Source: Treponema sp. (lineage in GTDB: Bacteria > Spirochaetota > Spirochaetia > Treponematales > Breznakiellaceae). Taken from it: a stretch of DNA of 12,316 bases. A model generated the notes under the pieces. That model saw only the letters and a program-made list of their open reading frames with translations, searched no databases and had not been told where the DNA came from. The stretch spans positions 1 through 12,316 of the forward strand of contig JAITLF010000302.1 of NCBI GenBank assembly GCA_031278025.1. Direction: 5' to 3'. Of the stretch, positions 6,526 to 12,231 are shown one piece after another; position 1 is the first letter of the stretch; each line of letters opens with the position of its first letter. A program made the position numbers and the translations under genes.

Positions 6526-8675
6526 CAGGCCGACTTTCCGTCGGAACGCCGTAAGTCTGAACGCTGTAGATCGATGATTTTAAGCTGAGCGGTCTCGGTC
6601 CCGTTGAACCAGTTCCGCTCCACCGTATACACCAGGTCCACCTTGTCCTCCAGGTCAAACTCCTGCTTCACCTTGCCGGCGGCCTGCCAGTACACTGCAG
6701 GCCACTTGTATTTCCCCGTGTCCAGGGTAAGTTTGACGTGCTTGGCTTCGGGTTTTCCTATGAAGTTAATATCCGCTACCCTGACGCCCCGGGTCATGAA
6801 GACAAGCCGGTCGTTCTGTTCGCCGTACGGCTCAAAACGATCTACCAGTTTGAGGATGTCCGGGGTCAGGTAGGGCGGGGGAAGTTCCGCGTCCACCGAG
6901 ACGGTTTCCTCATCCGTTTCATCCTTCAACTCTATGATCCGGGCCATGTTTTTAAGGCGTTCCAGGAAAGCGTCCCAGTTTGACCGGTCCAGACTGAATC
7001 CGGCAGCAAAATTATGACCACCCCAGTCTATGCAGAGGTCCGCGCAGGACTCCATGAGGGACCGGACGTTGAAATCCCGGGCCGAGCGGAGGGACCCGGT
7101 AGCGGTCTTTTCGCTGAACGAAACGGCCACGGCGGGTACCTTAAAGGCGCCTGACATGCGGTTTGCCATGAGCCCCGTGGCTCCCCGGAATATGTCTTCA
7201 CCAAAGGCCAGGACCAGCTTTCCATCGAACTCGGCAAGACTGTCCGCTGCACGGGGTTCCACCACAGCCCACATATCCCCGCTCAGTTTCTTTCGTTCAT
7301 CATTCATGGCGATGATCTCGTCCGCCAGTTTATTCCGTTCTTTGGGGTCTTCCGAAAGCAGAAGGGCCACAGCCTTTTCCGGACTGCCCATGCGCCCTGC
7401 GGCGTTGATGACCGGGCAGAGCTGCCAGGAAATTTCCATAGCGCCGAAACGCCGCCCCGCGAGGCCCAGCTTGAAGAGCAGATCCTGAATCCCCGGACGG
7501 GACTTTTCCTGCAGGGACGTTACGCCGGACCGGACGAGGATGCGGTTCTCGTCCCGCAGGGGCATAATATCAGCGATAGTCCCCAGGGCCGCAAGCTGAA
7601 GGTCCGCCCGGTCCGCGTCGGTAAAGAGCTTTTCCCGCCGCCTAATGAAGGTAGTAAACAGGTTGATGAATACGTCCAGTTCTTCCGTCCCTTTATCTGA
7701 ATATTTGGCGAGTTTGGAGATCTCCCGTATCCTCAGGAGGCTCTTGCCTGCGGTTTGGGGAACCTCCTTTCCTATTTCCGCCGCCATATCAAGCATGTAG
7801 AACTCTACGCTGGTCCCGAACATCTTCGCCAGCATTTTTTTCTGAAGCGGCGCATCCCAGACAAAGATCTGCTGCCCCTCCAGAAAGGCGGGCAGCCTGG
7901 TTTCCATTATGCCCACCATGCCGGGGATCACCGTTTCCGTCAGGCGCTTTACCACCACCAGGTTCCGCAGTTTAGCCACCTCGACGGCATAGGCGTCGTT
8001 GGAAGGCCGGACATTGAGCAAGCAGATTGAGTGACCGTAGGTATCGCTTTTTACGGCAAATCTGAGGGCGGAGACCAGTTTATACGCCACGGCGCAGCCG
8101 GCCAAACCCTGGAAACCGTAGGCGGAATTCTCCAGCTTGGGATTCACGATGACCAGCGCGTCTGGAACTATATCCCCCGGGGCGTGGTGATCCGTGACGA
8201 TCACGTCTATCCCCAGTTCATTGGCCCTTTCCACCTCGGCTGTGCAGGATATGCCGCAGTCAACGGTAATGATGAGGCTCCCGGAAGCCTGGGCGAATTC
8301 TTCCACCGCCTGTATTGAAAGGCCATAGGGATCGTCCCCAACGGGAAGCTGCCAGCTTACGTCCAGCCCCAGGCCGCGAAGATACCCGGTAAGAAGGGCC
8401 GTCCCGGTAATCCCATCCGCGTCCCGGTCTCCAAAAACCAGAACCTTTTCCCCCTCTTCCTTAGCCGCCAGGATGCGGTCCACCGCGTCCTCCATATCCG
8501 GAAGCTCAAAAGGATTCCGCAGATACCGGGGATCATCCTCTAGGAAATACCGTATCTCCTCTCCTTCGGTAAGCTCCCGGCGCACCAGGATGGACGCGAT
8601 GAGGAAATCACAGTCATATCTGGCCGCGATGCTCTTTACCGTCTCCTGGGAAATATCTTTTTTGTCCCAAATCAT
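6525..8675 (-). CDS. recJ: Single-stranded-DNA-specific exonuclease RecJ
   Basis: 5'-3' single-strand exonuclease of recombinational and mismatch repair, cytoplasmic, 716 residues. DHH-superfamily motifs are in order: GDRDADG (82-88; usually DYDADG), VDCG (138-141), TDHHAPG (161-167), and GTIADIMPL (365-373) with D369. The DHHA1 part has GSLRSA and GGHNFAAG (552-559), and a C-terminal OB-like region follows (about 610-705). Motifs III and IV are normally close; here about 150 extra residues (roughly 205-355, including EVAKLRNLVVVKRL and several charged helices) separate them and make the protein longer than the common ~570 residues. GGAGG lies 8 bases before the ATG. The gene begins 23 bases after deoA and its stop overlaps the peptidase start. 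Confidence 0.93.
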   Translation of the reverse strand: MIWDKKDISQETVKSIAARYDCDFLIASILVRRELTEGEEIRYFLEDDPRYLRNPFELPDMEDAVDRILAAKEEGEKVLVFGDRDADGITGTALLTGYLRGLGLDVSWQLPVGDDPYGLSIQAVEEFAQASGSLIITVDCGISCTAEVERANELGIDVIVTDHHAPGDIVPDALVIVNPKLENSAYGFQGLAGCAVAYKLVSALRFAVKSDTYGHSICLLNVRPSNDAYAVEVAKLRNLVVVKRLTETVIPGMVGIMETRLPAFLEGQQIFVWDAPLQKKMLAKMFGTSVEFYMLDMAAEIGKEVPQTAGKSLLRIREISKLAKYSDKGTEELDVFINLFTTFIRRREKLFTDADRADLQLAALGTIADIMPLRDENRILVRSGVTSLQEKSRPGIQDLLFKLGLAGRRFGAMEISWQLCPVINAAGRMGSPEKAVALLLSEDPKERNKLADEIIAMNDERKKLSGDMWAVVEPRAADSLAEFDGKLVLAFGEDIFRGATGLMANRMSGAFKVPAVAVSFSEKTATGSLRSARDFNVRSLMESCADLCIDWGGHNFAAGFSLDRSNWDAFLERLKNMARIIELKDETDEETVSVDAELPPPYLTPDILKLVDRFEPYGEQNDRLVFMTRGVRVADINFIGKPEAKHVKLTLDTGKYKWPAVYWQAAGKVKQEFDLEDKVDLVYTVERNWFNGTETAQLKIIDLQRSDLRRSDGKSA

Positions 8676-8698
8676 GCCCTGCGCCTCCGCCGCTTTCG

Positions 8699-10030
8699 TT
8701 ACCGTACTTTTTTCGGTACGATTTCTTTTAGAATGAGTTTTCGTTCAGAGGGCGCCGTTTCACTATATTCCACCGCCTCCTCAAGCCGGGGCAAGGCCGC
8801 CGCGAGTCCCTCCTGGTCCCGGGCCCACACGCTCATGACCAGTTCCCCCGCCCTAACCGGGCTTCCCCGCTTTTTGTGGAGCCGCACCCCCGCTGTGGGA
8901 CTCACCTCGTCTTCCGTCCGGTTCCGTCCCACGCCAAGCTGTACCCCGGCGCAGCCCACCTTCCAGGCGTCTATCCGGTTAATGTACCCGGAAGAAGCGG
9001 CCCTAACTTCCCCCTGAATCGGGGACCGGTACGCGCCCCGGAGTTCCAGCAGTTTTTCCACATCCCCTCCCTGGCTTTTCACGTTGTCCAGGAAGCGCCG
9101 CAGGGGTTCTCCTCCCGCCAGGCACTCCCCGCAAAGCAGCCGGCCCTCTTCCGGACTTGCCGCCTTGCCCCCCAGCATCGCCATCCGGGCCGCCAGTTCC
9201 AGGGTAACCTCCATCAGATCTGCCGATCCTTCCCGTACCCCCTTCCCTTCAAGGCAGTCCAAACACTCTTCTACTTCAAGGAAGTTCCCCACCATGGTTC
9301 CCAGCGGCTCATCCATGTTCGTGAGGAGGGCGATGATCCGCTTCCCCATGGCCGCGCCGGTATCCACCAGGGATCGGGCCAGCTTCTCCCCGTCTTCGCT
9401 CCGCTTCATGAAGGCCCCGGACCCGTACTTCACATCCAGTACCAGGGCGTCCGCACCCTCGGCAGCCTTTTTCGACAGGATGCTCGCCGTGATGAGGGGT
9501 ATGGACTCCACCGTCCCGGTTACGTCCCGCAGGGCGTAAAGCAGCCGGTCCGCCGGCACGATATCCCGGGTCTGCCCCGTCATGGCAAACCCGTCTTTCC
9601 CGATGATCTCCCGGAACCGCTCCGCCGAAAGGTCCGTCCTGTAACCCGGAATCGCCTCCAGCTTGTCCAGGGTTCCCCCGGTATGCCCCAGGGCCCGCCC
9701 CGACATCATGGGATCCCGTATCCCCAGGGACGCCGCCAGGGGAGCGAGAATAAGGCTCGTCTTATCCCCGACGCCCCCGGTGGAGTGTTTGTCCACGAAG
9801 GGCCCGGCTATCCCGGAAAGGCCGATCACCGTCCCGGACCGCAGCATTACCTCGGTCAGGGCCGCCGTTTCCGCCGCGCCCATCCCCTGAAAGAACACCG
9901 CCATTGCCCAGGCCGACACCTGGTAATCGGGAATCTCCCCGGCGACGTACCCGCCGATTAAAAACTCAATCTCTTCCCGGGAAAGCTCCTTCCCGGCCCG
10001 TTTATTCATGATGATGTCAACCGCCCTCAT
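8699..10030 (-). CDS. deoA: Thymidine / pyrimidine-nucleoside phosphorylase
   Basis: Reversible phosphorolysis of thymidine or uridine to base and (deoxy)ribose-1-phosphate, in pyrimidine salvage. The 443 residues match the family length of 430-440. Phosphate-binding KHSTGGVGDKTS is at 81-92 and the family signature SGRALGHTGGTLDKLE at 110-125. R168, S183 and K187 sit where the pyrimidine-binding Arg, Ser and Lys of this family are expected. DVKYGSGAFM and a C-terminal domain with SGYINRIDA and SPTAGVRLHKK complete it. Sequence alone does not separate thymidine-specific DeoA from broader Pdp; SIPLITASIL is DeoA-like. The start codon lies in the first of four tandem copies of its own initiation region, and the preceding mini-ORF ends in an ATGA overlap with it, so expression may depend on reinitiation. 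It lies between recO and recJ. Confidence 0.93.
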   Translation of the reverse strand: MRAVDIIMNKRAGKELSREEIEFLIGGYVAGEIPDYQVSAWAMAVFFQGMGAAETAALTEVMLRSGTVIGLSGIAGPFVDKHSTGGVGDKTSLILAPLAASLGIRDPMMSGRALGHTGGTLDKLEAIPGYRTDLSAERFREIIGKDGFAMTGQTRDIVPADRLLYALRDVTGTVESIPLITASILSKKAAEGADALVLDVKYGSGAFMKRSEDGEKLARSLVDTGAAMGKRIIALLTNMDEPLGTMVGNFLEVEECLDCLEGKGVREGSADLMEVTLELAARMAMLGGKAASPEEGRLLCGECLAGGEPLRRFLDNVKSQGGDVEKLLELRGAYRSPIQGEVRAASSGYINRIDAWKVGCAGVQLGVGRNRTEDEVSPTAGVRLHKKRGSPVRAGELVMSVWARDQEGLAAALPRLEEAVEYSETAPSERKLILKEIVPKKVR

Positions 10031-10074
10031 GCTTCCCCCCCGCTAAAACCCATGATGATGTCAACCGCCCTCAT
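10027..10074 (-). CDS. 15-codon mini-ORF coupled to deoA
   Basis: Starts at the second copy's ATG and reads MRAVDIIMGFSGGEA, ending in a TGA that overlaps the deoA ATG as ATGA. The G-rich stretch before it equals that before deoA. The peptide is a by-product of duplication; its likely effect is to deliver terminating ribosomes onto the deoA start. Translation is unproven. Confidence 0.4.
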   Translation of the reverse strand: MRAVDIIMGFSGGEA

Positions 10075-10118
10075 GCTTCCCCCCCGCTAAAACCCAGGAT
10101 GTTGCCAACCGCCCTCAT
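10071..10118 (-). CDS. 15-codon mini-ORF coupled to the next mini-ORF
   Basis: Starts at the third copy's ATG and reads MRAVGNILGFSGGEA, with its TGA overlapping the next mini-ORF start (10074) as ATGA. It has the same length and coupling as its downstream neighbour because both contain G7. Translation is unproven. Confidence 0.35.
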   Translation of the reverse strand: MRAVGNILGFSGGEA

Positions 10119-10161
10119 GCTTCCCCCCGCTAAAACCCAGGATGATGCCAACCGCCCTCAT
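10087..10161 (-). CDS. 24-codon mini-ORF directly after recO
   Basis: Starts 11 bases after the recO stop at the fourth copy's ATG. Because this stretch has G6 rather than G7, the reading frame shifts past the next ATG and continues (KHEGGWQHPGF) to a TAG at 10089-10087, inside the following mini-ORF. It illustrates how G-run length sets the ends of these reading frames. Translation is unproven. Confidence 0.3.
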   Translation of the reverse strand: MRAVGIILGFSGGKHEGGWQHPGF

Positions 10162-10172
10162 GCTTCCCCCCG

Positions 10173-10949
10173 CTAAAACTCCCAGGTCGAAAGCCGCTTC
10201 CCCAGGGCCCCGGCCAGGATCGCCGTAACCAGCGCCTTCGCCTCCCGCTCCGCCGCCTTGTCCATGGTGAACCGCTCCGTCAGGGCCGGATCCCGCCCCC
10301 TGCCCGCCGCGAGCCACCGCCTGACACCGGGCCCCGCCGGCAGATACCCGGCTGTTTCCCAGGTCCCGCCCGGCGGGGCATACCCGGCAGGCAGGGCCGC
10401 GCAGGACGGGCAAACCACTATCCCGTCCCGCAGTGAATACCATAGTAACCCATCCCCCCGTGGTTCACAAGCGCACACCCCGCACCGGTCAAGGCCGGGC
10501 TGTTGGCCCAGGAACTCCGCCCAGTTCCACAGGAACCGGATAGCCACCCGCCGGCACGCGGCCTCGTCCGCCGTGTCCAGGGCGTCCAGGGCGCGTCCGG
10601 TCAACGCGAGGGAATCTTCCCATCCGCCGCCTCCGCCCTGGGCCGCCAGAACCGTGTCCGCCACCGCCGAAGCCGCCAGGGTCCGCTCGTAAAGCTCCCG
10701 TATGCCCGGCCTCCACACCTGGACGTCAAAATCCGTTACCTTCATGAAGCCCTTCACCGGGTCCCGGTAGATCCACAGCCTGCCCCCGTGGTAGAGGGCG
10801 GCGTGGGCGCGGAGTTTGCTCTTAGGCCCGCCGAAGACCGTGGCCCGGATCAGCCCCTCCTCGGCGGTAAGAAAGGTGATTTCCCGGTTGGATTCCCCCG
10901 AAGGCCGGGCCCGGAGGACTAAGGCGGTATACGTGAAGTTCCGAGACAT
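10173..10949 (-). CDS. recO: DNA repair protein RecO
   Basis: Recombination mediator that loads RecA onto SSB-coated single-stranded DNA with RecR, cytoplasmic. With the ATG at 10949 the protein has 258 residues, beginning MSRNFTYTALVLRARPSGES, a typical RecO N-terminal OB fold. An in-frame GTG at 10964 would add MVSCP; neither start has a convincing ribosome-binding site, and family resemblance favours 10949. GGPKSKLRAH (about 40-49) is a recognisable part of the OB domain. A zinc-finger-like cluster (CGVC and C-A-C near 156-161, then CPSC near 180-183) and a helical C-terminal domain follow. The stop TAG sits inside the last copy of the tandem repeat leading to deoA. Confidence 0.88.
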   Translation of the reverse strand: MSRNFTYTALVLRARPSGESNREITFLTAEEGLIRATVFGGPKSKLRAHAALYHGGRLWIYRDPVKGFMKVTDFDVQVWRPGIRELYERTLAASAVADTVLAAQGGGGGWEDSLALTGRALDALDTADEAACRRVAIRFLWNWAEFLGQQPGLDRCGVCACEPRGDGLLWYSLRDGIVVCPSCAALPAGYAPPGGTWETAGYLPAGPGVRRWLAAGRGRDPALTERFTMDKAAEREAKALVTAILAGALGKRLSTWEF

Positions 10950-10964
10950 GGGGCATGATACCAC

Positions 10965-11193
10965 GCACGGAGCGGGGAGTCTCCCCCTCCCTGCTCCCCC
11001 AACAGGGCGAGCGCATTAAACATTCTTAGGGAACAGCCGCCGCAGGTTCCCTTACCGCCGACGGCGGCGGCAACAGCGGCGGCAACGGCGCCTCGCCAGA
11101 CTTCATCATGCTGTCCGGCGCGGTTTCTGGCGGCGGTACCGGCGGTACTACCGGCAGCTGACGGCGGCGGGGCCTGCGGCGTGCAAACCCGGT
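10965..11193. other. GC-rich non-coding stretch upstream of recO
   Basis: No convincing gene. From 11040 to 11160 the sequence is dominated by GGC/GGT-rich runs that read as Gly-, Arg- or Ala-rich peptides depending on frame. One frame between TAG (11027-11029) and TGA (11159-11161) gives a Gly/Asn/Thr-rich peptide of 43 codons containing GASPDFIMLSGAV without a start codon, possibly a remnant of an exported-protein gene. GGGAAC (11029-11034) and GTTCCC (11046-11051) form a short dyad. A GGGGA-GTC-TCCCC hairpin lies near 10974-10986. No clear promoter for recO was found. Confidence 0.5.
11004..11052 (-). repeat. Dispersed repeat copy 1 (left inverted end)
   Basis: AGGGCGAGCGCATTAAA at 11004-11020 recurs inverted at 11462-11478 with one mismatch, and directly at 12184-12200. 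Similarity to the 12184 copy extends inward through ATTCT...AGGG...GCCG...AGGTTCC for about 50 bases. The pair 11004/11462 forms inverted ends around a segment of about 475 bp. Confidence 0.65.
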
Positions 11194-11400
11194 TTTTTGC
11201 GCCGCAAAAATGTTTTTGCGCTACGCAAAAGTGTTTTTGCGCTGCGGAAAAGTGTTTTTGCGCTGCGGAAAAGTGTTTTTGCGCAGCGCAAAAATGTTTT
11301 TGCGCTGCGGAAAAGTGTTTTTGCGCTGCGGAAAAATGTTTTTGCGCTGCGGAAAAGTATTTTTGCGCTGCGGAAAAATGTTTTTGCGCAGCACAAACCC
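11194..11400. repeat. 21-bp tandem array of alternating T-tract, GC core and A-tract (about 10 units)
   Basis: The typical unit is TTTTTGCGCTGCGGAAAAGTG. The first unit (11194-11212) is 19 bp, the following ones are exactly 21 bp (starts at 11213, 11234, 11255, 11276, 11297, 11318, 11339, 11360), and the last from 11381 is degenerate. The unit at 11276 contains the near-perfect palindrome TTTTTGCGCAGCGCAAAAA. Three forward and at least two reverse frames stay open across the array, reading for example KCFCAAE, VFLRCGK or SVFALRK. I see no ribosome-binding site or family resemblance, so I treat it as a repeat rather than a gene. Confidence 0.9.
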
Positions 11401-11424
11401 GGGTTTCTGATCAAGAAACCGGGG
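11398..11424. repeat. GATC-centred hairpin at the end of the 21-bp array
   Basis: GGTTTCT (11402-11408) pairs with AGAAACC (11414-11420) around GATCA; CCC (11398-11400) can extend the stem with GGG (11421-11423) after one bulged G. It has the same layout as 141-164. AAACCCGG also borders the left side of the 21-bp array at about 11185. Confidence 0.6.
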
Positions 11425-11461
11425 TCCGGCAACACCGGAGCCCCGGCAGGAGTATTCTTTT

Positions 11462-11478
11462 TTTAATGCGCTTGCCCT
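11462..11478 (+). repeat. Dispersed repeat copy 2 (right inverted end)
   Basis: TTTAATGCGCTTGCCCT matches the reverse complement of 11004-11020 at 16 of 17 positions. It begins a hairpin in which GCGC-TTGCC (11468-11476) pairs with GGCAA-GCGC (11486-11495) with one bulged G, just upstream of the promoter at 11499. Confidence 0.6.
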
Positions 11479-11498
11479 GCGATGAGGCAAGGCGCTCG

Positions 11499-11527
11499 TT
11501 GACGAAGCCTTGCCCCGCCCCTATACT
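11499..11527 (+). promoter_or_regulatory. Near-consensus sigma-70-type promoter, probably giving a leaderless mRNA
   Basis: TTGACG (11499-11504) and TATACT (11522-11527) are separated by exactly 17 bases. Transcription would normally start about 7 bases after the -10, at or next to the A of the ATG at 11535. The -35 lies in the loop of an inverted repeat, GGCAAGGC (11486-11493) and GCCTTGCC (11507-11514), which might act as an operator or cruciform. Confidence 0.75.
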
Positions 11528-11534
11528 TACGTCC

Positions 11535-12125
11535 ATGACCCTTGCCGATAAAACAACCTCCGCCAGGCTTATTTTGGCCCCGGTTTTTTTCGCAATCTAC
11601 CTTCTGCCGCCAATAGCAGGCAGCCAGCCCGTAACCATCTCCGTGTTATGGGCGCTGTTCATCGTCTCCGAACTCACCGACCTTGTAGACGGCAAGGTTG
11701 CCCGTAACCGCGGGGAGGTGAGCGATTTCGGCAAGCTGTTTGATCCCTTCGCGGATGTTCTGGTCCGTATCAGCTACTTCCTGTGTTTTGTCCTGGACCG
11801 CATCCTTCCTGCGGCGTTCCTGCTGCTGGTCCTGTACCGGGAATTCGGCATCCTCTTTGTCCGCATCCTGATGATGAAAAAAGGCGTTGCCCTGGGCGCC
11901 CGCAAAGGGGGCAAGATCAAAGCCGTTGCCTACATGGCCGCGGGCGCGGGTGCACTCCTGGCGTCCAGCGCCGCACGCCTGGGACTGGACAGCCGCGCCT
12001 ATGACGCCCTCCGGGCCGCCGCGGTTGTCATATTCGGCGTCTCTGTGGTTCTGGCCCTGGCCTCCTTTGCCGATTATATCGGCGTGTATCGCAGGACGGG
12101 CGTCCCGCGCTCAGACGAAGACTGA
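11535..12125 (+). CDS. pgsA: CDP-diacylglycerol-glycerol-3-phosphate 3-phosphatidyltransferase (PgsA-like)
   Basis: Integral membrane enzyme of the CDP-alcohol phosphatidyltransferase family. If PgsA, it makes phosphatidylglycerol phosphate from CDP-diacylglycerol and glycerol-3-phosphate. The full family motif DxxDGxxAR-x8-GxxxDxxxD is present: D49, D52, G53, A56, R57, G66, D70 and D74. The 196 residues and several membrane segments (about 12-30, 34-47, 78-115, 130-150, 168-188) fit the family. The N-terminus LADKTTSARLILAPV corresponds to the usual NKLTLLRIxLxPV, supporting ATG 11535. The frame is open far upstream through the Cys-rich 21-bp array (GTG at 11181; ATG at 11466), but the promoter at 11499 makes such extensions unlikely. 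No Shine-Dalgarno is seen. Other alcohol acceptors remain possible, since the motif does not settle the substrate. Confidence 0.88.
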   Translation: MTLADKTTSARLILAPVFFAIYLLPPIAGSQPVTISVLWALFIVSELTDLVDGKVARNRGEVSDFGKLFDPFADVLVRISYFLCFVLDRILPAAFLLLVLYREFGILFVRILMMKKGVALGARKGGKIKAVAYMAAGAGALLASSAARLGLDSRAYDALRAAAVVIFGVSVVLALASFADYIGVYRRTGVPRSDED

Positions 12126-12183
12126 TCCCTCTCCCGCAAATCAACCCCCGTTCTCCCTCAACCGCATGACGGCGGCCCGCTCA

Positions 12184-12231
12184 AGGGCGAGCGCATTAAA
12201 AATTCTCAAGGGTTGGCCGGAGAAGGTTCCG
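12184..12231 (-). repeat. Dispersed repeat copy 3
   Basis: GGGCGAGCGCATTAAAAATTCT at 12185-12206 matches 11005-11026 with one difference, and looser similarity continues through AGGTTCC. It lies downstream of pgsA and overlaps the end of the possible minus-strand frame at the window edge. From the pgsA stop to this copy (12126-12183) I see nothing recognisable. Confidence 0.6.

Larger units (their letters stand above)
10007..10180 (-). repeat. 43/44-bp tandem repeat, four copies of the deoA initiation region
   Basis: Copies lie at 10007-10050, 10051-10094, 10095-10137 and 10138-10180. Each contains, read on the minus strand, TTTTAGC (the recO stop context), a run of G, AAGC, ATGAGGGCGGTTG and a CATCAT-like segment, so every copy has a G-rich ribosome-binding stretch and an ATG. 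The copy at 10007 carries the true first codons of deoA and the copy at 10138 carries the recO stop codon. The G run is 7 in the two deoA-proximal copies and 6 in the other two. The pattern is what repeated duplication of the recO-end/deoA-start junction would leave. Confidence 0.95.

Noticed and set aside
8876..9961. 361-codon open frame on the + strand
   Set aside because: It lies wholly antisense to deoA, whose motifs are complete; long antisense frames are expected in GC-rich coding sequence, and its peptide shows low-complexity Pro/His/Arg bias.
10087..10443. 118-codon minus-strand frame overlapping the recO end
   Set aside because: Most of it is a shifted-frame shadow of recO; only the last 24 codons, beginning at the repeat ATG 10161, are of interest.
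11194..11400. CRISPR-like repeat array
   Set aside because: Units are contiguous with no unique spacers; it is a plain tandem repeat. The same applies to 1-119 and 10007-10180.
11181..11534. In-frame N-terminal extension of PgsA through the Cys-rich repeat
   Set aside because: A strong promoter lies inside the extension, no ribosome-binding site supports GTG 11181, and the PgsA family N-terminus fits ATG 11535.
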